From: Lelliottia nimipressuralis
GTDB taxonomy: Bacteria > Pseudomonadota > Gammaproteobacteria > Enterobacterales > Enterobacteriaceae
NCBI RefSeq assembly: GCF_004402045.1
Contig: NZ_SOMG01000015.1
Span: 186,001 to 250,000 of the forward strand
DNA length: 64,000 bases
Reading direction: 5' to 3'
Shown: positions 1-9,687 of the stretch, in pieces
How positions within the stretch are numbered: position 1 is the stretch's first letter
Layout: every line of letters starts with the position of its first letter
The notes under the pieces: model-generated
What the model was told of the DNA's origin: nothing
The model's input: only the letters and a program-made list of their open reading frames with translations
Database searches by the model: none
Program-made: the position numbers and the translations under genes

Positions 1-415
1 GTTTCCCCAGGCCGAGCTGTTCCAGCAGCGCCTTCGCGTGAGCGCGGCTTTCACAGCTATTTTCACCGCGCAGAAGCGCCGGAAGTTCGACGTTTTCCAG
101 CGCGTTCAGGGTCGGGATCAGCATAAAGGACTGAAAGACAAAACCAACGTGACGCGCGCGCAGCGCGGCCCGCGCCTCTTCATCAAGCTGATGCAGCGGT
201 TGCCCGACAAGGTGGACTTCACCGCTGCTGCCGTCGTCCAGACCGGCCAAAATCGCCAGCAGCGTGGACTTACCGGAACCGGATTCGCCGATCAGCGCGA
301 TGGTTTCGGCGCGTTTGACAACGAGTTCAACTCCAGTAAGGATGGAAAGCTCGTGTTCCCCCTGACCGACGGACTTCTTAAGATGATGAACTTCAACACT
401 GTTTTCCGCTGGCAT
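1..415 (-). CDS. ybbA: YbbA, ABC transporter ATP-binding subunit (3' part outside window)
   Basis: The window holds the first 138 codons of a MacB/LolD-type ATPase that, in E. coli, pairs with the large permease YbbP (outside the window). The translation begins MPAENSVEVHHLKKS and carries a Walker A motif, GESGSGKST, near residue 40, then a Q-loop region reading FVFQSFMLIPTLNALENVEL. Signature and Walker B motifs lie beyond the window edge. The start at 415 matches the E. coli start, so its first 33 bases overlap the start of tesA on the other strand. By family it should energise export or remodelling of an envelope substrate; the substrate is not known. Identification is from recalled similarity to E. 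coli YbbA and from synteny with tesA. Confidence 0.93.
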   Translation of the reverse strand, partial: MPAENSVEVHHLKKSVGQGEHELSILTGVELVVKRAETIALIGESGSGKSTLLAILAGLDDGSSGEVHLVGQPLHQLDEEARAALRARHVGFVFQSFMLIPTLNALENVELPALLRGENSCESRAHAKALLEQLGLGK

Positions 416-1009
416 TTGCCCTTCCTGTTTTTGATTCTGATGACCTTCCGCGCGGCGGCAGCGGACACGTTACTGGTTCTTGGCGACAGCCTGAGCGCGG
501 GCTATCGCATGGCGGCCAGCGCGGCCTGGCCCGCCCTGCTCAATGACAAATGGCAGAGCAAGACGTCTGTAATCAACGCCAGCATCAGCGGCGATACCTC
601 TCAGCAAGGTTTATCGCGCCTGCCTGCGCTACTCAAACAGCATCAGCCGCGCTGGGTGCTGGTTGAGCTTGGCGGTAATGACGGTCTGCGCGGTTTTCAG
701 CCTCAGCAAACGGAGCAAACGCTGCGCACCATTTTGCAGGACATCAGGGCGGCCAACGCCCAGCCGCTGCTGATGCAAATTCGCCTGCCCGCCAACTACG
801 GTCGTCGGTATAATGAGACCTTTAGCGCGATCTACCCTAAGCTTGCCAAAGAGTTTGATATTCCGCTGCTGCCATTTTTCATGGAAGAGGTTTATCTCAA
901 ACCCCAATGGATGCAAGACGACGGGATCCACCCCAATCGCGATGCTCAGCCGTTTATTGCCGACTGGATGGCAACGCGGCTGGCTCCTTTAGTTAACCAT
1001 GACTCCTGA
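383..1009 (+). CDS. tesA: TesA, periplasmic acyl-CoA thioesterase I / lysophospholipase L1
   Basis: A 208-residue SGNH hydrolase, the same length as E. coli TesA. A signal peptide (about residues 1-26, with a hydrophobic core LPFLFLILMTF and cleavage after the alanine run) sends it to the periplasm. Block I is GDSLSAGY with the nucleophilic serine. Block III is GGNDGL, and the C-terminal DGIHPN supplies the catalytic Asp and His. It hydrolyses acyl-CoA, lysophospholipid and other esters. I chose the start at 383, which gives a proper signal peptide; an in-frame extension upstream would run through the ybbA coding region in antisense and is not credible. ybbO follows 28 bases downstream on the same strand. 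Confidence 0.96.
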   Translation: MMNFNTVFRWHLPFLFLILMTFRAAAADTLLVLGDSLSAGYRMAASAAWPALLNDKWQSKTSVINASISGDTSQQGLSRLPALLKQHQPRWVLVELGGNDGLRGFQPQQTEQTLRTILQDIRAANAQPLLMQIRLPANYGRRYNETFSAIYPKLAKEFDIPLLPFFMEEVYLKPQWMQDDGIHPNRDAQPFIADWMATRLAPLVNHDS

Positions 1010-1037
1010 TTAAGCGGAGATCCTGACAGGTAAAGTT

Positions 1038-1808
1038 ATGCAAAAATCGGTCTTAATTACAGGATGTTCCAGTGGAATCGGCCTTGAAAGCGCGCTTGAA
1101 TTAAAGCGCCAGGGATTTCGGGTGCTGGCGGCCTGCCGCAAACCCGACGATGTCGAACGCATGAACGGGCTGGGCTTGACCGGCGTGCTGCTCGATATGG
1201 ACTCGCCGGAGAGCGTTGAGCGCGCCGCCGATGAGGTCATCGCGCTGACCGACAATCGTCTGTACGGACTCTTTAACAATGCCGGTTACGGCGTGTATGG
1301 TCCGCTGGATACGCTCTCCCGCGAAACGCTGGAGAAGCAGTTTTCGACCAACTTCTTCGGCGTACATCAGCTCACCATGCGTCTGCTCCCCGCGATGCTG
1401 CCGCACGGTGAAGGGCGCATCGTGATGACATCGTCGGTGATGGGGCTGATATCAACCCCAGGCCGCGGCGCCTACGCCGCCAGCAAATATGCACTGGAGG
1501 CCTGGTCCGACGCCCTGCGCATGGAGCTGCGCCACAGCGGCATTAAGGTCAGCCTGATTGAACCCGGCCCGATCCGCACCCGCTTTACCGATAACGTGAA
1601 CCAGACGCAGGCGGATAAACCGGTCGAGAACCCCGGCATTGCCGCACGTTTTACCCTCGGGCCCGAAGCGGTTGTCGCCAAAGTGCGCCATGCTTTTGAG
1701 AGTGAACATCCCAAAATGCGCTATCCGGTGACGCTGGTCACCCACGCCGTAGGCTGGTTAAAACGCCTGCTGCCGGGCCGGATAATGGACAAAATTTTAC
1801 ACGGTTGA
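1038..1808 (+). CDS. ybbO: YbbO, short-chain dehydrogenase/reductase (NADP-dependent aldehyde reductase)
   Basis: A classical SDR of 256 residues with Rossmann motif TGCSSGIG at residues 8-15, NNAG at about 80-83, the catalytic Ser in the VMTSSVMG strand, and the YAASK active-site pair (Tyr and Lys) near residue 150. The PGPIRTRF segment closes the cofactor site. E. coli YbbO has been described as an NADP-dependent aldehyde/ketone reductase of broad specificity. It sits between tesA and cnoX on one strand, as in E. coli, which suggests co-transcription. A role in clearing fatty aldehydes next to a thioesterase is inference from context. Confidence 0.94.
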   Translation: MQKSVLITGCSSGIGLESALELKRQGFRVLAACRKPDDVERMNGLGLTGVLLDMDSPESVERAADEVIALTDNRLYGLFNNAGYGVYGPLDTLSRETLEKQFSTNFFGVHQLTMRLLPAMLPHGEGRIVMTSSVMGLISTPGRGAYAASKYALEAWSDALRMELRHSGIKVSLIEPGPIRTRFTDNVNQTQADKPVENPGIAARFTLGPEAVVAKVRHAFESEHPKMRYPVTLVTHAVGWLKRLLPGRIMDKILHG

Positions 1809-1866
1809 GTTGAAGCGACGTCGCGCATCCCCATGTAAAGAACAAACCGACAAAAGAGAAAGCCGC

Positions 1867-2721
1867 ATGTCCGTACAGAATATCGTCAATATTACTGAAG
1901 CAAACCTGCAACAGACCCTTGAACAGTCGATGACCAAACCGGTGCTGTTCTACTTCTGGTCTGAGCGCAGCCAACACTGTCTGCAGCTGACGCCGATGCT
2001 GGAAAGCCTTGCCGCCCAGTACAATGGTCAGTTCATTCTCGCCAAACTGGACTGTGACGCAGAGCCGATGGTCGCGTCTCAGTTTGGTCTGCGCGCCATT
2101 CCTACCGTTTATCTGTTCCAGAACGGTCAGCCTGTTGATGGCTTCCAGGGGCCGCAGCCGGAAGAGGCTATCCGTGCCCTGCTGGATAAAGTGCTGCCGC
2201 GCGAAGAAGAGCTGAAAGCGCAGGAAGGCATGGCGCTGATGCAGGAAGGCAAATATGACGAGGCGCTGCCGCTGCTCAAAGACGCGTGGCAGCTGTCAAA
2301 TCAGAACAGCCAGATTGGCCTGCTGCTGGCGGAAACGCAGATCGCCCTGCACCGTTCAGAAGACGCGGAAGCCGTACTCAAAACCGTACCGCTGCAGGAC
2401 CAGGACACCCGTTATCAGGGCCTGGTGGCGCAGATTGAACTGCTGAAACAGGCCGCGGACACCCCGGAGATTCAGCAGTTGCAGCAGCAGGTTGCTGACA
2501 ACCCGGCCGATGCGGGCCTGGCAAGCCAGCTGGCGCTGCAGTTGCATCAGGTGGGGCGTAACGAAGAGGCGCTTGAGCTGCTGTTCAGCCATCTGCAAAA
2601 AGACCTCGCTGCCGCAGACGGCCAGGCGCGCAAGATGTTCCAGGAGATCCTGGCCGCGCTGGGCACCGGAGACGCGCTGGCGTCGAAGTACCGTCGTCAG
2701 CTGTACGCACTGCTGTATTGA
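1867..2721 (+). CDS. cnoX: CnoX (YbbN), chaperedoxin: thioredoxin fold plus TPR domain
   Basis: A 284-residue protein with an N-terminal thioredoxin domain (about 1-110) and a C-terminal TPR-like helical domain (about 115-284, visible as the repeated [12 protein letters not shown] / [11 protein letters not shown] pattern). The usual thioredoxin CxxC is SQHC here, as in E. coli CnoX, so it is not an ordinary dithiol oxidoreductase. In E. coli CnoX is a holdase that protects proteins from hypochlorous-acid damage, forms mixed disulfides and hands clients to GroEL and DnaK. An upstream in-frame extension from 1810 is possible, but 1867 gives the E. coli length and is preceded by a purine-rich AGAGAAAG stretch. 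Confidence 0.95.
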   Translation: MSVQNIVNITEANLQQTLEQSMTKPVLFYFWSERSQHCLQLTPMLESLAAQYNGQFILAKLDCDAEPMVASQFGLRAIPTVYLFQNGQPVDGFQGPQPEEAIRALLDKVLPREEELKAQEGMALMQEGKYDEALPLLKDAWQLSNQNSQIGLLLAETQIALHRSEDAEAVLKTVPLQDQDTRYQGLVAQIELLKQAADTPEIQQLQQQVADNPADAGLASQLALQLHQVGRNEEALELLFSHLQKDLAAADGQARKMFQEILAALGTGDALASKYRRQLYALLY

Positions 2722-2730
2722 TAAAAAAAA

Positions 2731-2762
2731 GCCCGGTGGCGGCTTCGCCTTACCGGGCCTAC
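2731..2762. repeat. Single REP (repetitive extragenic palindrome)
   Basis: Immediately after the cnoX stop and an A-rich run is GCCCGGTGGCG, a short loop, then a CTTACCGGGCCTAC arm. It is a typical enterobacterial REP hairpin between the convergent cnoX and fetB genes. It may act as a transcription or mRNA-decay boundary. The same unit recurs near 11.2, 16.2 and 52.7 kb. Confidence 0.85.
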
Positions 2763-2773
2763 AAAAGCCGATA

Positions 2774-3556
2774 TTACCCCGTCTTTTTCAACTGCGTCAC
2801 CACCAGCTGGTGGCGCGCGTTGTAGAACTTCCGATAGGTCAGGTAACAGGCAATGATGGTTGACAGGCTTGCCGTGGAAAGCAGCATAAACGTCACCATG
2901 ATCTGATACTTAATCGCTTTTACCGGATCGATACCGGCAAAAATCAGTCCCGACATCATGCCCGGCAGGCTCACCAGCCCAACCGTTTTGGCTGAATCCA
3001 CCGTCGGGATCAGCGATGAACGAATGCTCTCACGAATCAGCCGCGCCGAGGCCACTTTAGGCGTCGCCCCCAGGCTTAATTTCTCCTGCAGCTGCTGCTG
3101 TTCACTGCTGAAACGCTGGCCAAGGTTGTTATAACACAGCCCAACGGCCACCATGGCGTTCCCCGCAATCATCCCGGAGATAGGAATAACCTGCATCGGC
3201 GTAAACTCAATCGAGCCGGAGAGCACCAGCACCGCCAGCGTGAGCGCCGTCCCGGTGGTAATCGCGATAAACGATGAGATAAACGCCTTATCAATGTATT
3301 TACTGCGTTTTTGCGCATTCCACGCCGCATTAAAGCAGATAAAGAGCACCATCAGCAGCGTCAGGACCGCGTGGTTGACGTTGAAAATATACTTCAGCAC
3401 ATAGCCGACGATGATGAGCTGAATCACCGCGCGGCAGATACTCCACACAATATCTTTTTCCAGCCCCAGCTTTTCGCGGTAGCTGACCACAATCGCAATC
3501 AGCACCAGCACCATCGAAAACGCCAGAGATTCGTTCGTAATATTATGCTCACCCAC
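2774..3556 (-). CDS. fetB: FetB (YbbM), iron export ABC transporter permease
   Basis: A 260-residue integral membrane protein with about seven hydrophobic segments (for example FSMVLVLIAIVV, AVIQLIIVGYVL, VLTLLMVLFICF and IMVTFMLLSTASL). It belongs to the UPF0014/FetB family. With the ATPase FetA it forms an exporter that lowers cytoplasmic iron and, in E. coli, improves resistance to oxidative stress. The middle segment SLGATPKVASARLIRESIRSSLIPTVDS resembles the cytoplasmic coupling helix of such permeases. The start overlaps the end of fetA by 8 bases, so the two are translationally coupled. It is convergent with cnoX across a REP element. Confidence 0.94.
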   Translation of the reverse strand: MGEHNITNESLAFSMVLVLIAIVVSYREKLGLEKDIVWSICRAVIQLIIVGYVLKYIFNVNHAVLTLLMVLFICFNAAWNAQKRSKYIDKAFISSFIAITTGTALTLAVLVLSGSIEFTPMQVIPISGMIAGNAMVAVGLCYNNLGQRFSSEQQQLQEKLSLGATPKVASARLIRESIRSSLIPTVDSAKTVGLVSLPGMMSGLIFAGIDPVKAIKYQIMVTFMLLSTASLSTIIACYLTYRKFYNARHQLVVTQLKKTG

Positions 3557-4220
3557 GGTTTGCCTCCTGCATTTTTCCGCCGTGCGGCTGGAGCGTAATT
3601 ACGTCATCCGCATGGGTAATTTCGTTGGCGTCGTGCGTCACCCACAGCACGGCAATATTCTGCTCGCGGACGTAACGATGAATAATCTCGTTAACGTTGC
3701 GTTTGTTGGCGTCATCGAGCGCGCTGGTGATTTCGTCCAGCAACAATACCTTCGGTAAAAACTGCAGGTTGCGGATCAGCGAGACGCGCTGCTTTTCTCC
3801 ACCCGACAGCGCATTGATGGATTTGGTCAGCGTCTCCTGCGCCAGGCCAAAGCGGGCCAGATCGTTGATAAATTTTTCCGGTTCCGGCGTTTTTTGACGG
3901 ATTTGCCACGGGAAAATCAGGTTGTCATAGACCGTATCGCCAAAAAGCACGGGTGTTTGCACACAATACGAAACCTGCTGGCGATAGCTTTCCGGTGAAA
4001 GTGACGCAATATCGTGACCTTCAAACAGAATGGTGCCCTCTGTGGGGCTGAGCAAGGAGGCCACAATCTTCAGCAACGTGCTTTTACCGCAGCCTGAGGG
4101 GCCCGTTATTAATTTAAACTCGCCCGGCGACAGGCAAAACCCGACGTGCTGAAGGATGGCGTTGTCCCCGACACGAAACCCGACATCCCTGAGATGTAAT
4201 ACGTTTTTTTTATCGTTCAT
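3549..4220 (-). CDS. fetA: FetA (YbbL), iron export ABC transporter ATPase
   Basis: A 223-residue ABC ATPase with Walker A GPSGCGKST (about residues 41-49), a Q-loop VSYCVQTPV, signature LSGGEKQR, Walker B VLLLDEITSAL and the H-loop WVTHD. It is the first gene of the fetAB operon, and its stop lies inside the fetB start. The pair exports iron. The gene is divergent from the unrecognised CDS at 4364, with 143 bases between the two starts. I see no Fur-type palindrome there that I would defend. Confidence 0.94.
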   Translation of the reverse strand: MNDKKNVLHLRDVGFRVGDNAILQHVGFCLSPGEFKLITGPSGCGKSTLLKIVASLLSPTEGTILFEGHDIASLSPESYRQQVSYCVQTPVLFGDTVYDNLIFPWQIRQKTPEPEKFINDLARFGLAQETLTKSINALSGGEKQRVSLIRNLQFLPKVLLLDEITSALDDANKRNVNEIIHRYVREQNIAVLWVTHDANEITHADDVITLQPHGGKMQEANRG

Positions 4221-4363
4221 TGCGCTTTCGTTAACCGCTTTTTGTCATAACCGTCTGTAGCATAATCCTTTCGTCCGTACAGAGCGAATAGCCTCACGCT
4301 AAAGCAAGTGTTAAACTTTTTGTTTGTCATTTGTCATCACCATCACTACAGGAAGTATGCAAC

Positions 4364-5215
4364 ATGGCACATATCTTTTATGAGTTCCCTTCCCTGAAGC
4401 CTGGTGTTCCTGATGTCGAAACATTAATGGAAGTCATCAAATCTTCGGAACTCACACGTTTTGTCATTGGTGCAGAGGTGGTCGATTTTGTTAAGAAGGC
4501 GCTCATCGTGAACACCACGATCGGCAGTTTCAAAAATTGCTATTTCGCCTTCGACAACGGGACGCACTTCCTGGAATTTGACGGCAAAGGAAAATCAAAA
4601 CGTTTCAATGAGGTGCCCGACTGGTTCGTCTCCCCGGCTGAATTTTCTCGCACCCAGTGGCTCATCAACCACGACCTTGCGGAAGTGAAAGCGACCCAGT
4701 TCATTGACGTTTTGATGTCCTACCCGCTGAAAGCCCGCCGCGCACACTGCAATTTGCTATTCGGGCTGGAGCTGGAAAAGGTGAATGCGGTTCCGGCCGC
4801 AGCGTCAAAAGCGGGCAAAATTGGCAATAAAAACGGTAAAACCACCAAGCCCCGCGTCACCGATCTGGGATCGTTCGAGCTGTTCAGCCAGTTTTTTGCA
4901 CGCATGAAAACCGCCGTGCTGGCCGATGAGTTTCCCACCCTGCAGGTCCTGACGGGAATGGATAACCTGGCAAAAGCACCGCACAGCTTAAAGCAGGGTA
5001 TCCGAACGTGGTTCAAAGCCATCGCGGGCGACCTTCCCCCCAATAACAAGCGCGTTGAGGCGGGGAATGCCGTTCTGTTCTGCGCCCCAATCCGCGAACA
5101 AATCCAGCATATCGAAGCGCTGGGGCTGGAGAAGTACTACCAGGGATTATCCAAAGCCATCGCGAAGGCGGGTGATGGATTCATCTCTGACTTTACCTAT
5201 ACTTACGAGCAATAA
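4364..5215 (+). CDS. Hypothetical protein, 283 residues, not recognised
   Basis: No family recognised. The start at 4364 follows an AGGAAG ribosome-binding site at 8 bases spacing; an upstream TTG at 4331 is less likely. The protein is soluble, with no signal peptide or membrane segment. It appears to have three parts: an N-terminal alpha/beta region (about 1-150) rich in aromatics ([24 protein letters not shown]), a basic low-complexity linker (about 156-175, [17 protein letters not shown]), and a C-terminal helical region ending in [13 protein letters not shown]. It lies between fetA and qmcA, which are neighbours in E. coli K-12, so it is an insertion relative to K-12. It is divergent from fetAB and 44 bases ahead of qmcA, whose own strong ribosome-binding site suggests independent translation. 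Codon usage looks like the surrounding genes. Confidence 0.75.
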   Translation: MAHIFYEFPSLKPGVPDVETLMEVIKSSELTRFVIGAEVVDFVKKALIVNTTIGSFKNCYFAFDNGTHFLEFDGKGKSKRFNEVPDWFVSPAEFSRTQWLINHDLAEVKATQFIDVLMSYPLKARRAHCNLLFGLELEKVNAVPAAASKAGKIGNKNGKTTKPRVTDLGSFELFSQFFARMKTAVLADEFPTLQVLTGMDNLAKAPHSLKQGIRTWFKAIAGDLPPNNKRVEAGNAVLFCAPIREQIQHIEALGLEKYYQGLSKAIAKAGDGFISDFTYTYEQ

Positions 5216-5259
5216 ACACACACTTTCACTCATCACAGCATGCAAAACAGGAGGTTTTT

Positions 5260-6174
5260 ATGCTTATCGTTATTCCTGTCCTTATTTTCGTTGCGCTGGT
5301 TATTGTGGGCGCAGGCGTCAAAATTGTCCCACAGGGTTATCAGTGGACCGTCGAGCGTTTCGGTCGTTACACCAACACGCTCCAGCCTGGCTTAAGCCTG
5401 ATTGTCCCGTTCATGGACCGGATTGGTCGCAAGATCAACATGATGGAACAGGTACTGGATATCCCGTCTCAGGAGATCATCTCCAAAGATAACGCCAACG
5501 TCACCATTGATGCCGTCTGCTTTATTCAGGTGATTGATGCGCCTAAAGCGGCCTATGAGGTGAGCAACCTGGAGCTGGCGATCGTTAACCTGACGATGAC
5601 CAACATCCGTACCGTGCTGGGCTCTATGGAGCTGGACGAGATGCTTTCCCAGCGCGACAGCATCAATACGCGCCTGCTGCACATTGTCGATGAGGCGACG
5701 AACCCGTGGGGGATCAAAGTCACCCGTATTGAGATCCGCGACGTGCGCCCGCCGGCGGAGCTGATTGCCTCCATGAACGCGCAGATGAAGGCCGAGCGAA
5801 CCAAGCGTGCCTACATTCTGGAAGCCGAAGGGGTACGTCAGGCTGAGATCCTCAAAGCGGAGGGGGAAAAACAGTCGCAGATCCTGAAAGCGGAAGGCGA
5901 GCGTCAGTCTGCATTCTTACAGGCGGAAGCGCGTGAACGTTCAGCCGAGGCAGAAGCCCGTGCCACCCAGATGGTGTCAGAGGCGATTGCCGCTGGTGAT
6001 ATCCAGGCAGTGAACTACTTTGTCGCGCAAAAATATACCGATGCGCTGAAAGAGATCGGCTCCGCGAACAATAGCAAAGTGGTGATGATGCCGCTGGAGG
6101 CCAGCAGCCTGATGGGCTCTATCGCCGGTATTGCAGAGCTTATCAAAGACAGCGGAAACGAGCGTAAAAAATGA
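5260..6174 (+). CDS. qmcA: QmcA, SPFH/band 7 membrane protein
   Basis: A 304-residue stomatin/prohibitin-like protein. A single N-terminal membrane anchor ([21 protein letters not shown]) is followed by the band 7 domain ([23 protein letters not shown] onward) and a long heptad/repeat region with [20 protein letters not shown] at about 200-220, typical of SPFH oligomers. In E. coli QmcA interacts with FtsH and with YbbJ. A strong AGGAGG ribosome-binding site precedes the ATG. The last 4 bases overlap the start of ybbJ, so the two are translationally coupled. Confidence 0.95.
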   Translation: MLIVIPVLIFVALVIVGAGVKIVPQGYQWTVERFGRYTNTLQPGLSLIVPFMDRIGRKINMMEQVLDIPSQEIISKDNANVTIDAVCFIQVIDAPKAAYEVSNLELAIVNLTMTNIRTVLGSMELDEMLSQRDSINTRLLHIVDEATNPWGIKVTRIEIRDVRPPAELIASMNAQMKAERTKRAYILEAEGVRQAEILKAEGEKQSQILKAEGERQSAFLQAEARERSAEAEARATQMVSEAIAAGDIQAVNYFVAQKYTDALKEIGSANNSKVVMMPLEASSLMGSIAGIAELIKDSGNERKK

Positions 6175-6623
6175 TTGAGCTCATCGTCGCACATCCTCAC
6201 GCTTTCTGGCTAAGCCTTGGGGGTTTATTGCTGGCCGCTGAGATGCTGGGCGGCAATGGTTACCTGCTCTGGAGCGGTGTCGCCGCGGTCATCACCGGGC
6301 TGCTCGTGTGGATTTTGCCGCTTGACTGGGCGTGGCAGGGCGCGTTGTTTGCCGTGCTGACGCTGGTGGCCGCGTGGCTGTGGTGGCGCTGGCTTAACCG
6401 ACGGGTTAGCGAGCAGAAACCGGTGGACGCGCATCTCAACCAGCGCGGACAACAGATTGTCGGCCAGCGTTTTACGCTCGACGCCGCGCTGGTAAACGGG
6501 CGGGGGCATATGCGCGTGGGCGACAGCTCGTGGCCGGTGGTCGCCGACGAGGACCTCAGCGCCGGCACGCGGGTTGAGGTCATTGCGGTGGAAGGCATTA
6601 CCCTGCGGGTTAAAGCCTGCTAA
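6171..6623 (+). CDS. ybbJ: YbbJ, NfeD-like inner membrane partner of QmcA
   Basis: A 150-residue short NfeD family protein. It has two or three N-terminal membrane helices (about 10-80: [48 protein letters not shown]) and a C-terminal soluble OB-like domain ([26 protein letters not shown] and following). NfeD proteins are near-universal partners of SPFH proteins. It overlaps qmcA by 4 bases, and its stop overlaps the convergent cueR stop by 4 bases. Confidence 0.93.
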   Translation: MIELIVAHPHAFWLSLGGLLLAAEMLGGNGYLLWSGVAAVITGLLVWILPLDWAWQGALFAVLTLVAAWLWWRWLNRRVSEQKPVDAHLNQRGQQIVGQRFTLDAALVNGRGHMRVGDSSWPVVADEDLSAGTRVEVIAVEGITLRVKAC

Positions 6624-7030
6624 GCAAAGGCTTTACGATGACAGCAGCCGGCAAGATTCTCGATAATCGGGCAGTCGGCGCTGTCATCCCCCGGACAGGA
6701 TTCCGCGAGCTGTAGCAGCTGTTTGCGCATCGCCTGCAGCTCGGTGATATGGCGTTCAATCTCGGCCACTTTTTCCAGGGTGCGTTTTTTCACGTCTGCG
6801 CTGTGACGCTTCGGATCGTTGAACAGATTAACCAGCTCGCCGCACTCTTCCAGATTAAAACCCACCTGTCTTGCCTGGCGCAGCAGCGTCAGTTCATCCA
6901 GATGCAGCTGCGTGTAGCTGCGGTAGCCGTTTTCACTGCGCAGCGGCGGCGTCACCAGCCCCTTCTCTTCATAAAAGCGAATCGCTTTGCTGGTTAAACC
7001 GGTTTTTTTTGCCACATCGCTGATATTCAC
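6620..7030 (-). CDS. cueR: CueR, copper-responsive MerR-family activator
   Basis: A 136-residue MerR-type regulator with the N-terminal helix-turn-helix ([26 protein letters not shown]), a dimerisation coiled coil and the metal loop C-PGDDSAD-C ending near residue 120, followed by a GCCHRK tail. The two loop cysteines bind Cu(I), Ag(I) or Au(I) and turn the bound dimer into an activator of copA (and cueO elsewhere). It is divergent from copA with only 108 bases between the starts. In E. coli K-12, glsA and ybaT separate the two; here they are adjacent. Confidence 0.96.
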   Translation of the reverse strand: MNISDVAKKTGLTSKAIRFYEEKGLVTPPLRSENGYRSYTQLHLDELTLLRQARQVGFNLEECGELVNLFNDPKRHSADVKKRTLEKVAEIERHITELQAMRKQLLQLAESCPGDDSADCPIIENLAGCCHRKAFA

Positions 7031-7039
7031 ATTTCCCCC

Positions 7040-7070
7040 TTGACCTTCCCCTTGATGGAAGGTTTAACCT
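7040..7070 (+). promoter_or_regulatory. copA promoter with CueR operator
   Basis: The -35 TTGACC (7040-7045) and -10 TAACCT (7065-7070) are separated by 19 bases, the over-long spacer typical of MerR-family promoters. Centred in the spacer is the CueR dyad CCTTCC-N7-GGAAGG (7044-7062). CueR twists this spacer on binding Cu(I) to switch on copA. The dyad ends 76 bases before the copA start. Confidence 0.92.
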
Positions 7071-7138
7071 TTATAACAGTTAGTGAAAAGCGTTACTCCG
7101 GTCAACAACTGACCAAAATATTATACGGGAGTTTTGTT

Positions 7139-9637
7139 ATGTCTCACACTATTGACCTGACGCTGGACGGCCTTTCCTGCGGCCACTGCGTCAAACGCGT
7201 TAAAGAAAGTCTGGAACAGCGTCCTGATGTCGAAAGCGCTGAAGTGAGTATCGATCATGCCGCCGTCACCGGCAGCGCCAGCGCGGATGCGCTGATTGAT
7301 ACCATCAAGCAGGCCGGCTACGGGGCGGAGCTAAGCCACCCAAAGGCTAAACCGCTGGCAGAGTCATCATCCCCGTCGGAAGCGCTGACAGCGGCCACTC
7401 CTGAGCTTCCGGCAGCTGATGATATTGATGACAGCCAACAGCTGCTGATCAACGGCATGAGCTGCGCCAGCTGCGTCTCCCGGGTACAAAACGCCTTGCA
7501 GGCGGTGCCGGGCGTCGCGCAGGCACGGGTCAACCTCGCGGAGCGCACTGCGCTTGTGATGGGCAGCGCCTCCGCAGCAGATTTAGTGCAGGCCGTTGAA
7601 AAAGCGGGCTACGGGGCGGAGGCCATCGAAGATGATGCCGAACGCCGCGAGCGCCAGCAGGAAACGGCTATCGCCACCATGAAGCGCTTCCGCTGGCAGG
7701 CGATTGTCGCCCTGCTGGTGGGTATTCCGGTGATGGTGTGGGGGATGATCGGCGACAACATGATGGTCACCGACGACAACCGCACGCTGTGGCTGGTGAT
7801 TGGCGTCATTACCCTGGGCGTGATGATCTTCGCGGGCGGTCATTTCTATACCAGCGCCTGGAAGAGCCTGAAAAATCGCACCGCGACGATGGATACGCTG
7901 GTCGCCCTCGGCACGGGTGCGGCATGGCTGTACTCCATGAGCGTGAACGTCTGGCCCCAGTGGTTCCCGATGGAAGCGCGGCATCTCTATTATGAAGCGA
8001 GCGCGATGATTATCGGCCTGATTAACTTAGGCCATATGCTGGAAGCCCGCGCCCGCCAGCGCTCCTCGAAAGCGCTGGAAAGATTGCTCGATTTAACCCC
8101 GCCAACCGCGCGCGTGGTCACGAACGAGGGGGAAAAGAGCGTCCCGCTGGCCGAGGTTCAACCCGGTATGACGCTGCGTCTGACCACGGGCGATCGCGTT
8201 CCCGTTGACGGTAAGATAACGCAGGGCGAGGCCTGGCTGGATGAAGCAATGCTGACCGGCGAGCCTATCCCCCAGCAGAAATCAGACGGCGACGCCGTTC
8301 ATGCCGGGACGGTGGTACAGGACGGCAGCGTGCTGTTCACCGCCAGCGCCGTCGGCAGCCACACTACGCTGTCGCGTATTATTCGCATGGTGCGCCAGGC
8401 GCAGAGCAGCAAGCCGGAAATTGGCCAGCTCGCCGACAGAATCTCTGCCATTTTTGTGCCGGTGGTGGTCGGCATTGCCCTGCTGAGCGCGGCTATCTGG
8501 TACTTTTTCGGCCCCGCACCGCAGATTGTTTACACCCTGGTGATCGCCACCACGGTACTGATCATCGCCTGTCCTTGCGCCCTTGGCCTGGCGACGCCGA
8601 TGTCGATTATCTCCGGCGTAGGCCGCGCAGCCGAGTTTGGCGTGCTGGTGCGGGATGCGGACGCGCTGCAGCGGGCCAGCACGCTCGACACGCTGGTGTT
8701 TGATAAAACCGGCACGCTGACCGAAGGCAAACCGCAGGTGGTGGCCGTCACTACCGCAGGCATCGCGGAAGAGGACGCGCTGCGTCTCGCCGCCGCGCTG
8801 GAGCAAGGCTCCAGCCATCCGCTGGCGCGCGCCATCCTCGATAAAGCAAATGCTTCTGCCCTGCCGCAGGTCAGTAACTTCCGTACTCTGCGCGGGCTCG
8901 GCGTAAGCGGTGAAGCAGAGGGCCACGCGCTCCTGCTGGGCAACCAGGCATTGCTTAATGAAAATGGTATTGATACCTCCGCGCTGGAAAGCGAGCTGAA
9001 AGCGCAGGCGTCGCAAGGTGCCACGCCGGTTCTGCTGGCAGTAGATGGCAAAGCCGCCGCGCTGCTGGCCGTTCGCGATCCGCTGCGCCAGGACAGCGTG
9101 GATGCCCTGGCGCGCCTGCACCGCGCGGGCTATCGCCTGGTCATGCTGACCGGGGATAACCCGACCACCGCCAACGCCATCGCGAAAGAAGCCGGAATTG
9201 ATGAGGTGATTGCGGGCGTACTACCGGACGGTAAAGCAGACTCCATCAAGAAACTGCAAAGTCAGGGTCGTCAGGTGGCGATGGTCGGCGACGGCATCAA
9301 CGATGCCCCGGCGCTGGCCCAGGCGGATGTGGGGATTGCCATGGGTGGTGGGAGCGACGTGGCCATTGAAACTGCCGCTATTACGCTGATGCGCCATAGC
9401 CTGATGGGCGTTGCCGATGCGCTGGCCATTTCGAAAGCCACGTTGCGCAACATGAAGCAGAACCTGCTGGGAGCGTTTATCTATAACTCGCTCGGGATCC
9501 CGATTGCTGCCGGCATTTTGTGGCCCCTGACCGGCACGCTGCTGAACCCGGTGGTCGCAGGTGCGGCGATGGCGCTCTCCTCCATTACCGTGGTGAGCAA
9601 CGCCAACCGGCTGCTGCGCTTTAAACCGAAGGATTGA
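7139..9637 (+). CDS. copA: CopA, Cu(I)-exporting P1B-type ATPase
   Basis: An 832-residue heavy-metal ATPase. It has two N-terminal HMA domains with CxxC sites (GLSCGHC, C14/C17; GMSCASC, C109/C112), eight predicted membrane helices, the TGE actuator motif (MLTGEPIP), the intramembrane CPC metal site (C478-P-C480), the phosphorylated DKTGT (D522), the HP motif of the nucleotide domain (SSHPLARA) and GDGINDAP. It exports Cu(I) from cytoplasm to periplasm. The start at 7139 matches E. coli; an in-frame extension upstream would run across the CueR-controlled promoter. A programmed frameshift signal after the first HMA domain is annotated separately. Confidence 0.97.
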   Translation: MSHTIDLTLDGLSCGHCVKRVKESLEQRPDVESAEVSIDHAAVTGSASADALIDTIKQAGYGAELSHPKAKPLAESSSPSEALTAATPELPAADDIDDSQQLLINGMSCASCVSRVQNALQAVPGVAQARVNLAERTALVMGSASAADLVQAVEKAGYGAEAIEDDAERRERQQETAIATMKRFRWQAIVALLVGIPVMVWGMIGDNMMVTDDNRTLWLVIGVITLGVMIFAGGHFYTSAWKSLKNRTATMDTLVALGTGAAWLYSMSVNVWPQWFPMEARHLYYEASAMIIGLINLGHMLEARARQRSSKALERLLDLTPPTARVVTNEGEKSVPLAEVQPGMTLRLTTGDRVPVDGKITQGEAWLDEAMLTGEPIPQQKSDGDAVHAGTVVQDGSVLFTASAVGSHTTLSRIIRMVRQAQSSKPEIGQLADRISAIFVPVVVGIALLSAAIWYFFGPAPQIVYTLVIATTVLIIACPCALGLATPMSIISGVGRAAEFGVLVRDADALQRASTLDTLVFDKTGTLTEGKPQVVAVTTAGIAEEDALRLAAALEQGSSHPLARAILDKANASALPQVSNFRTLRGLGVSGEAEGHALLLGNQALLNENGIDTSALESELKAQASQGATPVLLAVDGKAAALLAVRDPLRQDSVDALARLHRAGYRLVMLTGDNPTTANAIAKEAGIDEVIAGVLPDGKADSIKKLQSQGRQVAMVGDGINDAPALAQADVGIAMGGGSDVAIETAAITLMRHSLMGVADALAISKATLRNMKQNLLGAFIYNSLGIPIAAGILWPLTGTLLNPVVAGAAMALSSITVVSNANRLLRFKPKD
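7339..7350 (+). other. copA: Programmed -1 frameshift site making the CopA(Z) copper chaperone
   Basis: The heptamer C CCA AAG (7339-7345) is in the X XXY YYZ register of copA at codons 68-69. A -1 slip gives Pro-Lys-Gly then TAA at 7348-7350, releasing a 70-residue protein consisting of just the first HMA domain. E. coli copA has the same slippery site and the same 70-residue product, which works as a soluble copper chaperone. The site, its reading register and the stop are seen directly; that it functions here is inferred by conservation. Confidence 0.8.
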
Positions 9638-9687
9638 ACCTTATACTCGTACGCGCTAGCATGAACCTTTCCATTCATGGAGCGCGT

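Noticed and set aside
38-382. N-terminal extension of tesA
   Set aside because: This stretch is the antisense of ybbA; the real tesA start at 383 gives a signal peptide.
8282-9121. 279-codon minus-strand frame opposite copA
   Set aside because: Antisense to the conserved P-type ATPase core; composition typical of a shadow frame.
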